From positions 1-64,000 of the forward strand of contig JAVKOQ010000081.1 in the NCBI GenBank assembly GCA_031835245.1: 64,000 nucleotides of DNA. The letters run 5' to 3'. Under the pieces are notes generated by a model. The model was not told where the DNA came from. It saw only the letters and a program-made list of their open reading frames with translations, and searched no databases. Below are positions 1 through 10,500 of this stretch, piece by piece (the stretch's first letter is position 1; each line of letters begins with the position of its first letter). Source of the stretch: Balamuthia mandrillaris. Taxonomy: Eukaryota > Discosea > Longamoebia > Balamuthiidae. Both the position numbers and the translations under genes were made by a program.

Positions 1-222
1 CGCAGCGCTATTTGTTGTAAGTTTAAAGTAAAAACATGAACGTTCATTCAGCAGAAGAACGTGTATGTAGTTTTTTTTTAATGTTTTTGAAAGTATATAG
101 TGCACGGAAGCGCTCTCTCCGCTCTGCTCAACGGGCGTAGCAGAGACCAGATGAATAAAGGTTGCACTTTATGGCTCCTCCATCTCCTGCGAAGCCTTAG
201 TTGTAGTGTTTTCTGGTGATTC
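1..222. other. Window edge and tafazzin 3' flank
   Basis: I see no convincing coding exon here. The stretch lies downstream of the tafazzin stop at 223-225 and probably holds its 3' untranslated region. Short open frames on both strands have no family resemblance. Confidence 0.5.
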
Positions 223-1613
223 TTAAAAAGCAGACGTTTCCTTTTCGTTGTTGCGAGCAAAAGAAAGCGAAGATGAGGAAGCTGAAAAGTCGTCAGACGG
301 TTTGTTGTTGGTTTGGCCTAGTAATGCCCGCCATTGAGATAACCTGGCCTTTGTTCTTTCCTGCTGCCGCAGCTCGTGCAGCTCTTGCTTTAGGCCCACC
401 ATCGCACTGTGCACTCGTTTGCATATCTTGCTGAATAACTCCAGTCTTGTGGTTGTTTTGCAACGAAACCACCAAATGTGAGGAAATAATGGAGAGGATT
501 TCCAGAGAACATGGAAAGGAGGAAATACCGCTGTTGTCGCTCTTCTTCAGTGGTTGGTTGCTCGTTGGTGTGAATGTTCTTATATTTGGTTTCTTGCAGC
601 AAGTCGCTTATGTCAACTGGTTTGCCCACTATAATGTGCATCTTTTTGTTTATCATTCATTTTTGTCCTTCACCAGATGATGAAGAAAGAATAATGCAGA
701 ACAACAGAAGAGAAGGGGGAAAACAAACTAACCTCTTTAAAGAAACGAGGAACAAGTTGTTCTGGAGTCTTCACCTCTCTCAAACCTTCATGATAGATGG
801 GTACAATAAGTGGAGTGAGCAGCGGAGACGAAGCCAGACGTGCCAGTCCCAACCTAAATGGCAGTGGACAGGTCTCATGGGGCAAACAAAGCCTCCCCTC
901 CGGGAAGAGGGACACCCATTGGCCTTTGTTCAGCTTATCCACTCCTTCTTGTAAATACTATCGTTGTTAAAGAAAAATGAAGAAAAAATCAGAGAAGAGA
1001 AGAGAAGACAAAATGCTAGGAGCAAAGAAGAAAGCAAGAACAGAAAGAATAGAGAGAAACGAACGTGCTGATCAACGCTGCCACCTCGTTCAACAGGCAG
1101 GGCCTTCAGCCCAGTGAACAAGGTGGCCCACAACTTGCTCTCAAAAAGTATATCCTTGGCCACAAAGGTCCACCGGATCGAGTCGTACTCCCACAGCGAC
1201 TTCCAACTGACCAAAGGGGCAAGTGCTCCCGGATCGTCCACCTCGCTGATGTGGTTGAAGACGGTGATCAAGCCCTGCCCTGCTGGTCTTTTGTACATAT
1301 ATTCTTCCATTCGTTCTCCATGATAAATCTATTATTTTTTTGAAATTTTTAAGAACAAGGCAAAAGACGAAGACGAAGACGAAGACGAAGAACAAGAAAG
1401 GAGAAAAAAACAAACAGTGATGTACTCCAGGTTGGTGATGGCTTTGCTAAGAGAGGCGCATACGCTGACGACGGTGGCGTTGAAAGCGCGTCGCCAGAGG
1501 TCGGCGCGGTCCTCTCCCACCCCTGAACCTAACCACGTCCTGTCCCTACCGAGCTGCAACCCGTCCACCGCCAAAGGGCTCTGCTTCTGCGCCTTGCCTT
1601 TGCTGTCTTCCAT
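223..1613 (-). CDS. Tafazzin-like phospholipid acyltransferase
   Basis: Tafazzins are PlsC-family transacylases that remodel cardiolipin at mitochondrial membranes. Five exons join in frame: 1416-1613, 1065-1328, 733-957, 529-641 and 223-430, giving 335 residues. The family acyl-acceptor motif is seen as NHISEVDDP (H-x4-D) in exon 2, and the second block as SLFPEGRLCLP in exon 3. A VGKP segment follows in exon 4, as in other tafazzins after the PlsC core. The start at 1613 (MEDSKGK) is chosen because the segment upstream looks unlike the family; an in-frame ATG at 1679 would add 22 residues. The last exon is a charged, coiled-coil-like tail. The same-strand upstream neighbour is another PlsC-family gene. 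Assignment to tafazzin rather than a generic lysophospholipid acyltransferase rests on the H-x4-D context and the order of blocks. Confidence 0.85.
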
Positions 1614-1765
1614 ATCGCCTTCTTCTTTGCTTCTTGTTACTCGTGTCGACACAATACAAACCAACGAACCAATGAACATTCAAATGTTTGCTTACTTTCT
1701 TTTGGCCAATCAAAATAAAGATCGAGTTCACTATAGGAATTACTCTTAAAGGAATATAACGTTTG

Positions 1766-2464
1766 CTATTCGTCTTTTTTGTAGAGAGAGGTGATGGTGG
1801 ATTTGATGGACTCGACGGGGGTGCTGGCTGAACCGCCGGCGGAGGCGCCTTCCTCCTCGGCCGCCACAAAGGAGCGCGTCTTCCACGCCAGCGCCGACTC
1901 GGAGAGCTTTCGCTTCGCCGTTTTGTCCAACTGGATGTCCTCCTCCGCAATTATTCTTTGTCCCCACCATTCCATCCTTTTTGTTGTTAGCGTTGTGAGT
2001 AGTTTGTGCAAAAGGTTTTTTTAAAAAAAACGTACTTAGGACCATGTTCTTCAACAAGTTGACGGACTTGTTCCTGCAGTTTGTGGCGCTGCTCTTTGAG
2101 CTCCAACAAGCGGTCTGCGGAGTTCTTCACCTTCAATACGACCAACAGGGAGCTCCATGATAGCACTCCTTTTTGTGCTATTATTATGCTATCAAATAAA
2201 TAAAAGCGATCCGGAATGAAAGAGAGAGAAGTGTTTGTGAGTATTGATGCTTGTGCGAGAAAACAAGCAGAAAGAGAAGTCTAACTAGAAAGAAGGAATA
2301 GCATACGTGAAATAAGAAAAGAAGGGCAACAAGAAATAGAAGAGAGGTAGCAAGTAAATATTTCCAAAGTAAATTGCAGCGATCAACGAGTAAACCAGAT
2401 AGATGACCGGCACCAACGCCATGCTCGTCAACACCTTTTAAACAAATGGATTATGAGGGAGGGC

Positions 2465-2499
<35 letters not shown>

Positions 2500-3540
2500 G
2501 GTTGGCTCTCTCTCAAGAATATGAATTATGAGAGATAGTGAGAGAGAGCGAACCTTGTAACTAGCAACAACATCATAGCCTTTAACCTTAACCGAAGATG
2601 CTTTTAGTGCCTCATCTGCCTTCTTCTGCGCTATCCTCTTTACCACAATGCCAATGGGCAAGTTCAGTAGCATACCCGGCAGCGCCAACACGAACATGAC
2701 GAGCAACGTAGGCACCTTACGGCTCAACATGTGGAAAAAGGCGGTATCGCTAATAATCTTCTTGCGCATGTCGGGACCATCCTCTGCTTCCACGTTGGCA
2801 ATGTGGTAGTCCTTTAGGCCGCTCATCTTAAGCTCCTGGTGGTAGTTGATGATCTCATCGATTCCCTTGGCGACGCGCGGGTCGTCTCGGAACTTGATGT
2901 ACCCCTCTGCGAAGCGTCTGTTCAATTCCATATACTCTGTGGCTTGCAATCTACACCCATCAAAGCAAAGACACAAGACAGGTCAATAAAGACGTTTCTT
3001 TTCTTATACTTTTGCTTCCTCTTGCTCTTCTCCTTTCCTTCGATCGTACGTACTTTACATTTCTGGGTTGATAAAGTCTTCTGGCGTACAGAATTGCTTG
3101 AAGAGTTTTATAATCGGGAGCATTGATAGTTACCTATTGTGCCTTTAGGTAAGACGGCTTGCGGTATTAAAAAAAGGATGAAAGAGAATAAGAAAGAAAG
3201 CCTACGCTTCTAAGTCTTTGTGTGATTGTATCCAGCAACTTTCCACAGGCCTCTCGCTTGTTGGAACGATACAGGTCGAGCAGATCATCCGAGTCACGCT
3301 TCAACACGTAGGGCTTGCCAAACTGTACAACGACTGTGCTCCTGAACTTGTGGCCATGGAAGTAATTAAGGCCACAGGGCACAATGCTTATGGCTAGATC
3401 TGGGTTCTGGTCCAACGCACCCAGTGCCATTAGAGTGACACCAGCTTTGAGTGGCAGCAAGTCGGTACGATCATGAGAGCCTCCCTCTGGGAATATGCCA
3501 ATACTGAATCCGTGGTTGGTTGAGTTCTTGTTTAAGATTG

Positions 3541-3586
<46 letters not shown>

Positions 3587-4623
3587 GAGGAAGGAAATTG
3601 TATGAACCAGTGTCCTTCGGAGAGAGCTTCCCAAACAGTATGATAAACGGTGGATTGGTCTTGCTTTGGATGAATCTGTTTAAACAGAGGTTAGGAATGA
3701 ATGGAAGTTCACTCCTTTCATGAGAGTCGAGAGCAAGAACGAGAGACAGAGACAGAGACAGAGACAGAGACAGAGACAGAGACAGAGACAGAGACAGAGA
3801 CAGAGACAGAGACAGAGACAGAGACAGAGACAGAGACAGAGACAGAGACAGAGACAGAGACAGAGACAGAGACAGAGAAGCAAACGAAGAAAGGAAATAA
3901 AGAAAATAAACACACCTTAAACGCAGTAGGTGTGGTCACATCCTCATCAGAGAAAGCAGAGCCAATGGTAAGATTGGAATCGTCGTCAATGGAAACAACG
4001 CGTCTAACCTCCTCGCCCAATGCAATGGAGTCTCCCACCTGTACCTCTTTCTTAAAAGCGGTGCCATTGTGGCCTTTGACCTTGGTCCCTCCTTCTGTGG
4101 TGATAAGGCCTCTGCCTTTCTTGGCGATGTCCTGCGGCCGTTCAACTGGGATAGCTTCGGCTGCGCCAGCAAAGAACCCAACCACCTTTCTTCGCATGGA
4201 CTTGGCGGCGATGAGGAAACGGATACGCCGAGACTTACACGCAGAGATCAACAAGCAGCCATCCTTTGTTTTGTGAAAATTTTAGTTGTTGTGAGAATAG
4301 AAACGAAAAGTAGAAGTAGAAAGAGAAGAAGAGAGAAGAGAGAAACAGAGAATATGAGAGAGGACTTGCCATAAACTGGTTACGGTGGTTGCCTGTGCGC
4401 GTAGCGGCCACCAAAATAAAAGCAGCACCCATTCAGTAACCCGGTTGGTTTGTCAAAGGAGGGGAAGGTGAGCGAAAACCACCACAGAAGAAACAAACAA
4501 CGTACCCACAAAAATAACAGGACCGGTCTTGGGAATATTGGCCTTGCCCACCACCTGGACCTCGTTGAAGAATATCTTGAGGATGAGGGCGAAGAACCAT
4601 CTTATGTACTTGTACATGCCCAT
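1766..4623 (-). CDS. Glycerol-3-phosphate/DHAP acyltransferase, Gpt2/Sct1 type
   Basis: This enzyme class performs the first acylation of glycerolipid synthesis at the ER. Ten exons join without phase conflict to 588 residues: 4506-4623, 4370-4392, 3916-4263, 3608-3675, 3206-3503, 3054-3133, 2554-2950, 2307-2434, 2036-2152 and 1766-1955. The catalytic motif reads GNHRNQFMD (H-x5-D, as in fungal Gpt2/Sct1), followed by a motif GIFPEGGSHDRTDLLPLKAG and then SVTINAPDYKTL. Two hydrophobic segments lie in exons 7 and 8. The C-terminal tail is charged. An in-frame stop lies 5' of the chosen ATG, so 4623 is well supported. Exon 2 is only 23 nt and is followed by a GC-AG intron. Two introns carry pure microsatellites. 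Yeast homologues are longer, mainly in the tail. Confidence 0.9.
2469..2497 (-). repeat. Intronic (TC)n microsatellite (sense strand)
   Basis: A run of GA on the plus strand, TC in the sense of the acyltransferase gene, lies between the exons ending at 2554 and starting at 2434. Confidence 0.9.
3545..3583 (-). repeat. Intronic (TC)n microsatellite (sense strand)
   Basis: A perfect dinucleotide run lies in the 104-bp intron between acyltransferase exons 4 and 5. The sense strand of the gene is the pyrimidine strand. Confidence 0.9.
3743..3878 (-). repeat. Hexanucleotide (GAGACA)n array in an intron
   Basis: About 22 near-perfect copies of GAGACA (TGTCTC in the sense of the host acyltransferase) fill most of the intron between exons 3 and 4. 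The array is open in several frames and gives spurious TETETE/SVSVSV translations. Confidence 0.95.
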
Positions 4624-4943
4624 CTTGCTGTCTTTTTTTCTTCGTTCGCAATAGGTCTACCGCTAGCACTGCCTCCACGTACAACAGCGGCAGCGAACAG
4701 TGCACTCCCCCCTTTTCGTGGCGGTGCGTCGTCTGCTACGTACAAAAACGTTTTTGCGGCTACTCTTCTCCTCTGCGGTGGTAGGGTTGGTACGCTCTTT
4801 TCTTCTTGTTTCTCTTTGTTAATGGTCGCCTTACTATCCTGCGGAGGTGCAGAAGGGCTGCAGAAAGGCTGCAGGTAAAAAAATTACCCCCCAATTCGAC
4901 TCCAGCAAGCAACAGTGTTTTTTTATTGCATATTTTTGGCGCG
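4624..4943. other. Intergenic: acyltransferase 5' flank and ALDH 3' flank
   Basis: This 320-bp gap between two minus-strand genes must hold the promoter and 5' leader of the acyltransferase and the 3' end of the aldehyde dehydrogenase transcript. I see no further exon or clear motif. Confidence 0.5.
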
Positions 4944-5485
4944 TTAGAAGGCGGACTTGTAACGCACAACGACGGTCTTGCTGATGGTCCACTCGTCGAA
5001 AGGGCAGCCTCCCTCTCTTCCGAAACCAGATTGTTTGTAGCCACCAAACTTTGTCCCAAAACAAACACACCTCGTCAACTTTAGAAACTAAAGATTTTGA
5101 AAAAAAAACGGCAAAAACAAACCTCAGCAGCGGTGGCGATTTCGTGGTAGGTGTTGACCCACACGGTGCCGGCAGCGAGGTGGTTGGCCAGCTCAAAGAC
5201 CTTGGAAATATCATTGGTGACGACACCAGCCGCCAGACCGTACTCCGTGGCATTGCATCGCTTCACCAGGTCCTTCATCTCCGAGAACTTAATGATGCTG
5301 AAAACGGAATAAAGCACCGCGGTTAATAGAGAGTTGAGGAAAGAGAGGGAGAAGGCAAACCTCTGCACTGGACCAAAGATTTCGTCGCGAGCAATCTCCA
5401 TATCGTCTACAAAAATGATATATAAAGAGTATACGTGAGAGAAGAGATGGAAGAAAGATAGAAGAGAAAGAGAGAGAGGAGAGAG

Positions 5486-5527
<42 letters not shown>

Positions 5528-7169
5528 AGAAGCTAGGTCATACCCGTAACATCAGCAAACACGGTGGGTTGAATGAAATAGCCCTTCTTGTCTGGGAAAG
5601 CCTTACCACCACCAGTCTTAAGGACGGCTCCTTCCTTCTTGCCAGACTCAAGATAGTGCAACACCTTCTCGAATTGGGGCTTGTCCACTACGGGGCCTAC
5701 TTCCACAGCCTCTGCGGAAGGATCTCCAACCTGTAATTTTAATGAGTTTGTGCTGTTGTTATTGTTTTGTTGGTTGGGTGACGTACGCGAATGCTTTGGG
5801 CAGCAGCGGTGGCCTTTTCCACGAATTGGTCGTAGATGCTCTCGTGAACGAATGTGCGAGAACCAGCTGTGCACAACTGTCCGTTGTTCCTATTATTGTA
5901 AAAAGAGAAATAAATATGAGAAGAGAAAACAATAAGCAGATTTTGAAGGTACAAAAAGAATAGCAATCTGACGCGAAAAAAGTTTAAAAAACATGAGACA
6001 ACCAACCAGAAGATAGCTCTCTGTGCGAGTTGAACAGCTTTATCGAGGTCGGCATCCTCAAAGATGACCATGGGGGACTTTCCACCAAGCTCAAGCTGCA
6101 CTCTCTTCAGATTGCTGTCAGCGGCAGCCTTGAGGATGAGGCGTCCCACTTCGGTAGAACCGGTGAAGGCCAGTTTCCTGACTTTCATGTGGGAAGCCAA
6201 GGCAGCGCCCGCTCCTGAGGGACCACCACCGAAACCAGGCACCACGTTGACGACGCCAGGAGGGAAGCCAGCTTCCTTGAACAAAGAGGCAATGCGCAGA
6301 GCGGTCAATGGGGTCTGCTCTGCAGGTTTAATGACTATATAATGGTTTGTACAGTTTGTGAGCAGAGAACGAATAGGAAAATACAAACACAAGCAGAAGA
6401 GAAAAGGAGGAAACACAGTACCAACGGTGTTACCCATGGCGAGGCAAGGAGCCAGTTTCACCACAAGTGTCCACAAAGGCACGTTCCACGGCAAGATCAA
6501 GCCACAAACACCAATAGGTTCCCTGTTGGATATGTGTGCAGAGCTCAGAAGGAGGCAGAGGAGAAAGGACAACAATAAAAGGTTTTGTTGTTGTACCTTC
6601 GAACATAGGTGTGAGTGCCAGGACTAGCCTCCACCACACGTCCATCGATCTTATCGGCCCAACCAGCGTTGAACCGCCAGTCGTTGGCAAGAGCGCCAAT
6701 GACAGCCCCCTGAAAGGCGGGCAGGGTGCCGTTGTTGAGGGCCTCCAGCTTGCCGAGGGCAGGGGCCTCTCTCTCCCAGAGGGTGGCCAGCTTGAGCAAG
6801 AGGTCACGGCGCTTGCTGCCGCTCATCGTCTTCCATTCACCCTCGAGGGCTTGCTCGGCGGCCTCCACGGCGCGGTCTATGTCGTCCTTCTCGCCGAGAG
6901 CAACTGTGGCAAGCACCTCCTCTGTGGCAGGAGCGATAACCTACAGTTTTTTTGTTATTTAAAAAAAGCAAAGATGAGAAAGATGCAAAACAAGCGAATG
7001 GAAGAATAAGACAACAAAAGGTTGCGATTTTTTTTTTTTTTACCTCCAAAGTCTTGCCAGAAAGAGAAGGAACATGCTCGTTGTTGATGAAGAGCTGAAG
7101 CTGGGCGGCGTCATCCAACAGCCCGCTCAGCTTCTCAGAAACAATCTTGGGCGCGCCGCTGCCTTCCAT
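4944..7169 (-). CDS. Aldehyde dehydrogenase (NAD(P)+-dependent)
   Basis: Aldehyde dehydrogenases oxidise aldehydes to acids. The coding sequence starts MEGSGAPK at 7169 and ends KSAF-stop at 4944, across roughly nine exons. Family hallmarks appear in order: PWNVPLWT near the cofactor site, the dinucleotide-binding block FTGSTEVG, the general-base region LELGGKSP, the catalytic cysteine in GQLCTAGSR, and the late motif DEIFGP. The C-terminal block [11 protein letters not shown] is also present. All expected catalytic positions are intact, so I expect an active enzyme. There is no obvious organelle-targeting extension, so a cytosolic location is likely. Substrate cannot be told from sequence; the betaine-aldehyde/retinal-type superfamily (ALDH1/2-like) is the best fit. 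One intron has a (TC)n run at about 5470-5522. Confidence 0.92.
5470..5522 (-). repeat. Intronic TC-rich microsatellite (sense strand)
   Basis: A GA-rich tract on the plus strand, ending in a perfect dinucleotide run, lies inside an aldehyde dehydrogenase intron. The sense strand is the pyrimidine strand. Confidence 0.85.
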
Positions 7170-7551
7170 CCTTTGTTGTTGTTGTGGTTGTGGATAAGTA
7201 TACTAGGTGCCCCTCTCAGTTGGCTACTTTTTATGTAGTGAGCGCCACCACCAAGCAGGGGGCGAAACACGGAGAATAAAAAAATACCGGCCGACGGGAG
7301 CTTGGGTGCAACGGAGGGGACAGGCGGAGAGGAAGGGAATGTCCAGACCATGAAGCTTGTCTTTCCAGAGCAAAATACTGCCATAGTATCGCAATAGGGT
7401 GCTCCCACAAAAAAAAAATAAGAAAAGGAAGAAGAAAACAACTAGAGCCATGCGGAATGAATGAAACTGCATTTTCTGACCTGAACAAGAAATGAAATGA
7501 AAACGAAAAGGGGTATGTATTTACAACTAGAAAAGCAAGACAAATGGCCCA
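7170..7551. other. Intergenic: ALDH promoter side and 3' flank of FHA-SAP gene
   Basis: About 380 bp between two minus-strand genes. Open frames here have no recognisable family and look incidental. It should contain the ALDH promoter; I see no clear element. Confidence 0.45.
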
Positions 7552-10500
7552 TCACTTGGAGCGAACAGTGCGTTTGGCTTTGCGAACTGCAACTCGCCGG
7601 GCTGGTGTCTTGCCTTTCGTGGCCGATGTTGTCTCGGGTTTGCTTTCCTCGGTGGCGGTAGAAGATGAAGCAGCAGGAGTGGTCCGCTTTGCCCGCCGAA
7701 CAGCAGTCCTTCGTACTGCCACCCGTTTGACCTTCTTTGGCTTTTCCTCCTCCTGCTCTTCTTCTTCTTCCTGTGCCTGCTGTTCTTGCTCTTCTGTTTG
7801 TTGAGGTTGCTGCTCTTCCCCCTCCTTTTCTTGGGCATTGCCCTCTGGCTGCTCCTCCTCTTGCCCCTGCTCCTCTTTTTCTTCCTCCTGCTCCTTAGGG
7901 ACCGTTTGGGTCTTGCGTTTCTTCTTGAGGACCTGTGTCTTCCTTCTGGCCACTCGCTTCCTCGTAGTAGCTTTGCGCTCCGGTTGCTCTTGTTCTTGTT
8001 CCTCTTCCTTCATTTGTTCTTGTTCCTGTTCAGGTTCGGCTTCACCTGTCTCCTGTACAGCTTCAGCTTCAGCTTCTTCTTCCTCCTCCTCACCAGCAGC
8101 GGTGGAGGCAGTGTTGCTCTCATTTTGTAGGTCGGCAAGCATGGCTTCCCTAAGCCTTTCCATGAGGGCGGGCTTCTTACCAGAGGCCGTTATGCCTCGT
8201 TTCTTCAGTTCCGTTCGTAGCTCCGCGTACTTCATGGCTTCGATTTGCTCCGCAATGGCCGCCACTGCCTCTTCTTCTGCTCCATCGGAAGTCTTTGTTT
8301 CCACTTCATCCTCTTCCTTCTCTTCTTCCTTTTCGGCTTCCTTCTCTTCTTCCTGATGCATCATCTCTTCCTCCTCTTCTGGCGAAGATGACAAAGCCAC
8401 TTCCAATTGTGCCTCTTGAACTGGTTCTTCTTCGGGCGTTATTTCCAGTCTCTCTTCTTGCTCCTCCGCCGACTCAGCAAGAGAAGAGGAAGCAACTGGG
8501 CCTTCTTCCAACCATGCCTCTTCCAAACGCTTGACTAAGTCGGCTTTCCGACCGGCGGTGGATAGTCCGCGTTGCTTAAGCTCCGCCTTAAGCTCTGTCA
8601 CTTTCATCTTCTGTGCATCTGGTCGATCCTGCACGATTGCATCGTCTACTGCTTCCTCCTCTTCTTGTTTCTCTGCACCCTTTTCTTCCTCTTTCACTTC
8701 TTCCTTCTCTTCCTCTGCTGGTTGCACGACTGGGATGTCCTCCTCAGGTTGCTGCTGCGTTTGCTCGGTTGCTGCGTTCTCCTCTTCCAAGTCTTGCAAC
8801 TCCACGACTACTGGAGCATTCTTTTCCTCTTCTGGTTTCTTGTTGATGGCTGCCTTGGCTCTGCGCACAGCGGTTCTTCTCTTGGCAACCTTCTTCCTGG
8901 TGGCAAGGCGAGTGGCTGTCCTCTTCGTTTTGGCAGCAGCTGTCTTCATAATGGTCACCTGCGCTACCTTCTCCTCTTCCTCACCTTGGGGTTGCTCTTG
9001 TTCGTCGTGTTGCAGTGGAGCAGCTTCCTCTTTACTTGCAACAGTTGCGCTGCTTGGAGATTCCTTTTCCTTCTTGTTGCCTTCCTCTGACTCTTCGAGA
9101 AGCGGGTCTTCCAGCTTAGTTGGTTGTTCTTCCACATTCATCTCTTCCTCCTCATGCTCTTCCTTCGCCTGCTTCTGCTCGACGCAAGGAGAGGTCTCCT
9201 CTGCTTCCTTATCTTGGCTCTCTTTGCCCAAGGAGAAGGAAATAGGCAGAGGATGGGTCCTACCAGCAACGCGAGCCTTGCCAGGAGTAGAAAACACGAA
9301 AGAGACTGAGTCCACGTCCGTCATCTCAAAGTGAGAGGGACCAGCAGCTACAGGAGAGGCTGGGAGCGAAGCGACGGGGGTCAACGGTTCAGGATTGACG
9401 CGAGTTCTCTTGGTTGGGCGTGCTCGGGTGGGTGTCGCTGGAACCGACGATGCCGAATCGGTTATTCTCTCATCACTTTCGGTCCTCAATACCATATCTT
9501 CTGCTCTTCGCTTATGTCCTTGTTGTTGGACAGAAGAGAGTGCAGTCTCAACGGCTGGAAGTCGCTCTGTATCAACGTCGGAGTCGAGGACATTGCTTGC
9601 ATTCGCTTGTTCCTCTTCTTCCTGTACTTGTTCCACTTGCTGTTCTTCTTGTTCTGGTTGCTTTTCCAGAGCAAGACTCTTCTTGGCAGAGCGCATGGGA
9701 GAAGTATAAGGAGAAGATGGGCCAGAAACGATTTCTTCCTCGAGTTCATGCTCCACAAAGGACGGAGTTGGAAGGTTGCTGCTTACAGTGGCGTTGAGAG
9801 AGGAAGGAAGAACAGAAGCTCGTCTTTTAGCAAAACGCCTACGGGGGCTGCTTTCTCCATTCCGTGCCTTCACCGGCGACGAGGCAGCGGATGAAGAGGA
9901 AGACGGCAAAGAAGACAATAAAGGTTGAGTGGGTGTGGCCATGGGCGTGGCTGGAGTCGGCTCCTTTCTGATGGGGCTAACAACCGCAGTCATCATATCG
10001 GTCACCACGACTGCAGCAGACAGTTGGGGCTCTGCGGCAGAAGAAGGCTCTGCAGGAGGCAATTTCAAAAGAGGATCCATCAATAGCGATACTCGCTTGC
10101 TGGTTTGCTTTTTGGGAGAGGCAGAAGCCAGAAGAGACGTGAAAGTCTTGCGAGCTGGCGATGGAGATGGCGAAGGTGCAGCAGAAATGATGGCCTCCTC
10201 GCCTCCCATACTCTGTTTGGCTTTGGGCTGCTCCGGTAGCGCAATCTGTTTTGAAGGGAAGGGTGCACGCAGGCGCTGACGAAGATCTTCCTCCTTCTCT
10301 TCCTTGCCAAGGATCTTCTTTACGGTCGGAGAAGCTACAGCTGAAGTCGAGGAAGAGGCTAATCCAGACGAAGGTGCAACCACTCGCGCTCGTTGCTTGG
10401 AATGAACAATAGGAGTGGCGGGTCTGTTGTGTGACTTCCCGGCAACAGGAGAAGCTACTGCTGGTTGTTGCGCCAACAGCTTGCTCACGTGGGAGGTATG

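Noticed and set aside
3701-4276. Long TETETE/RQRQRQ/SVSVSV open frames over the GAGACA array
   Set aside because: They are translations of a hexanucleotide repeat within an acyltransferase intron. The flanking exons of that gene join cleanly without them.
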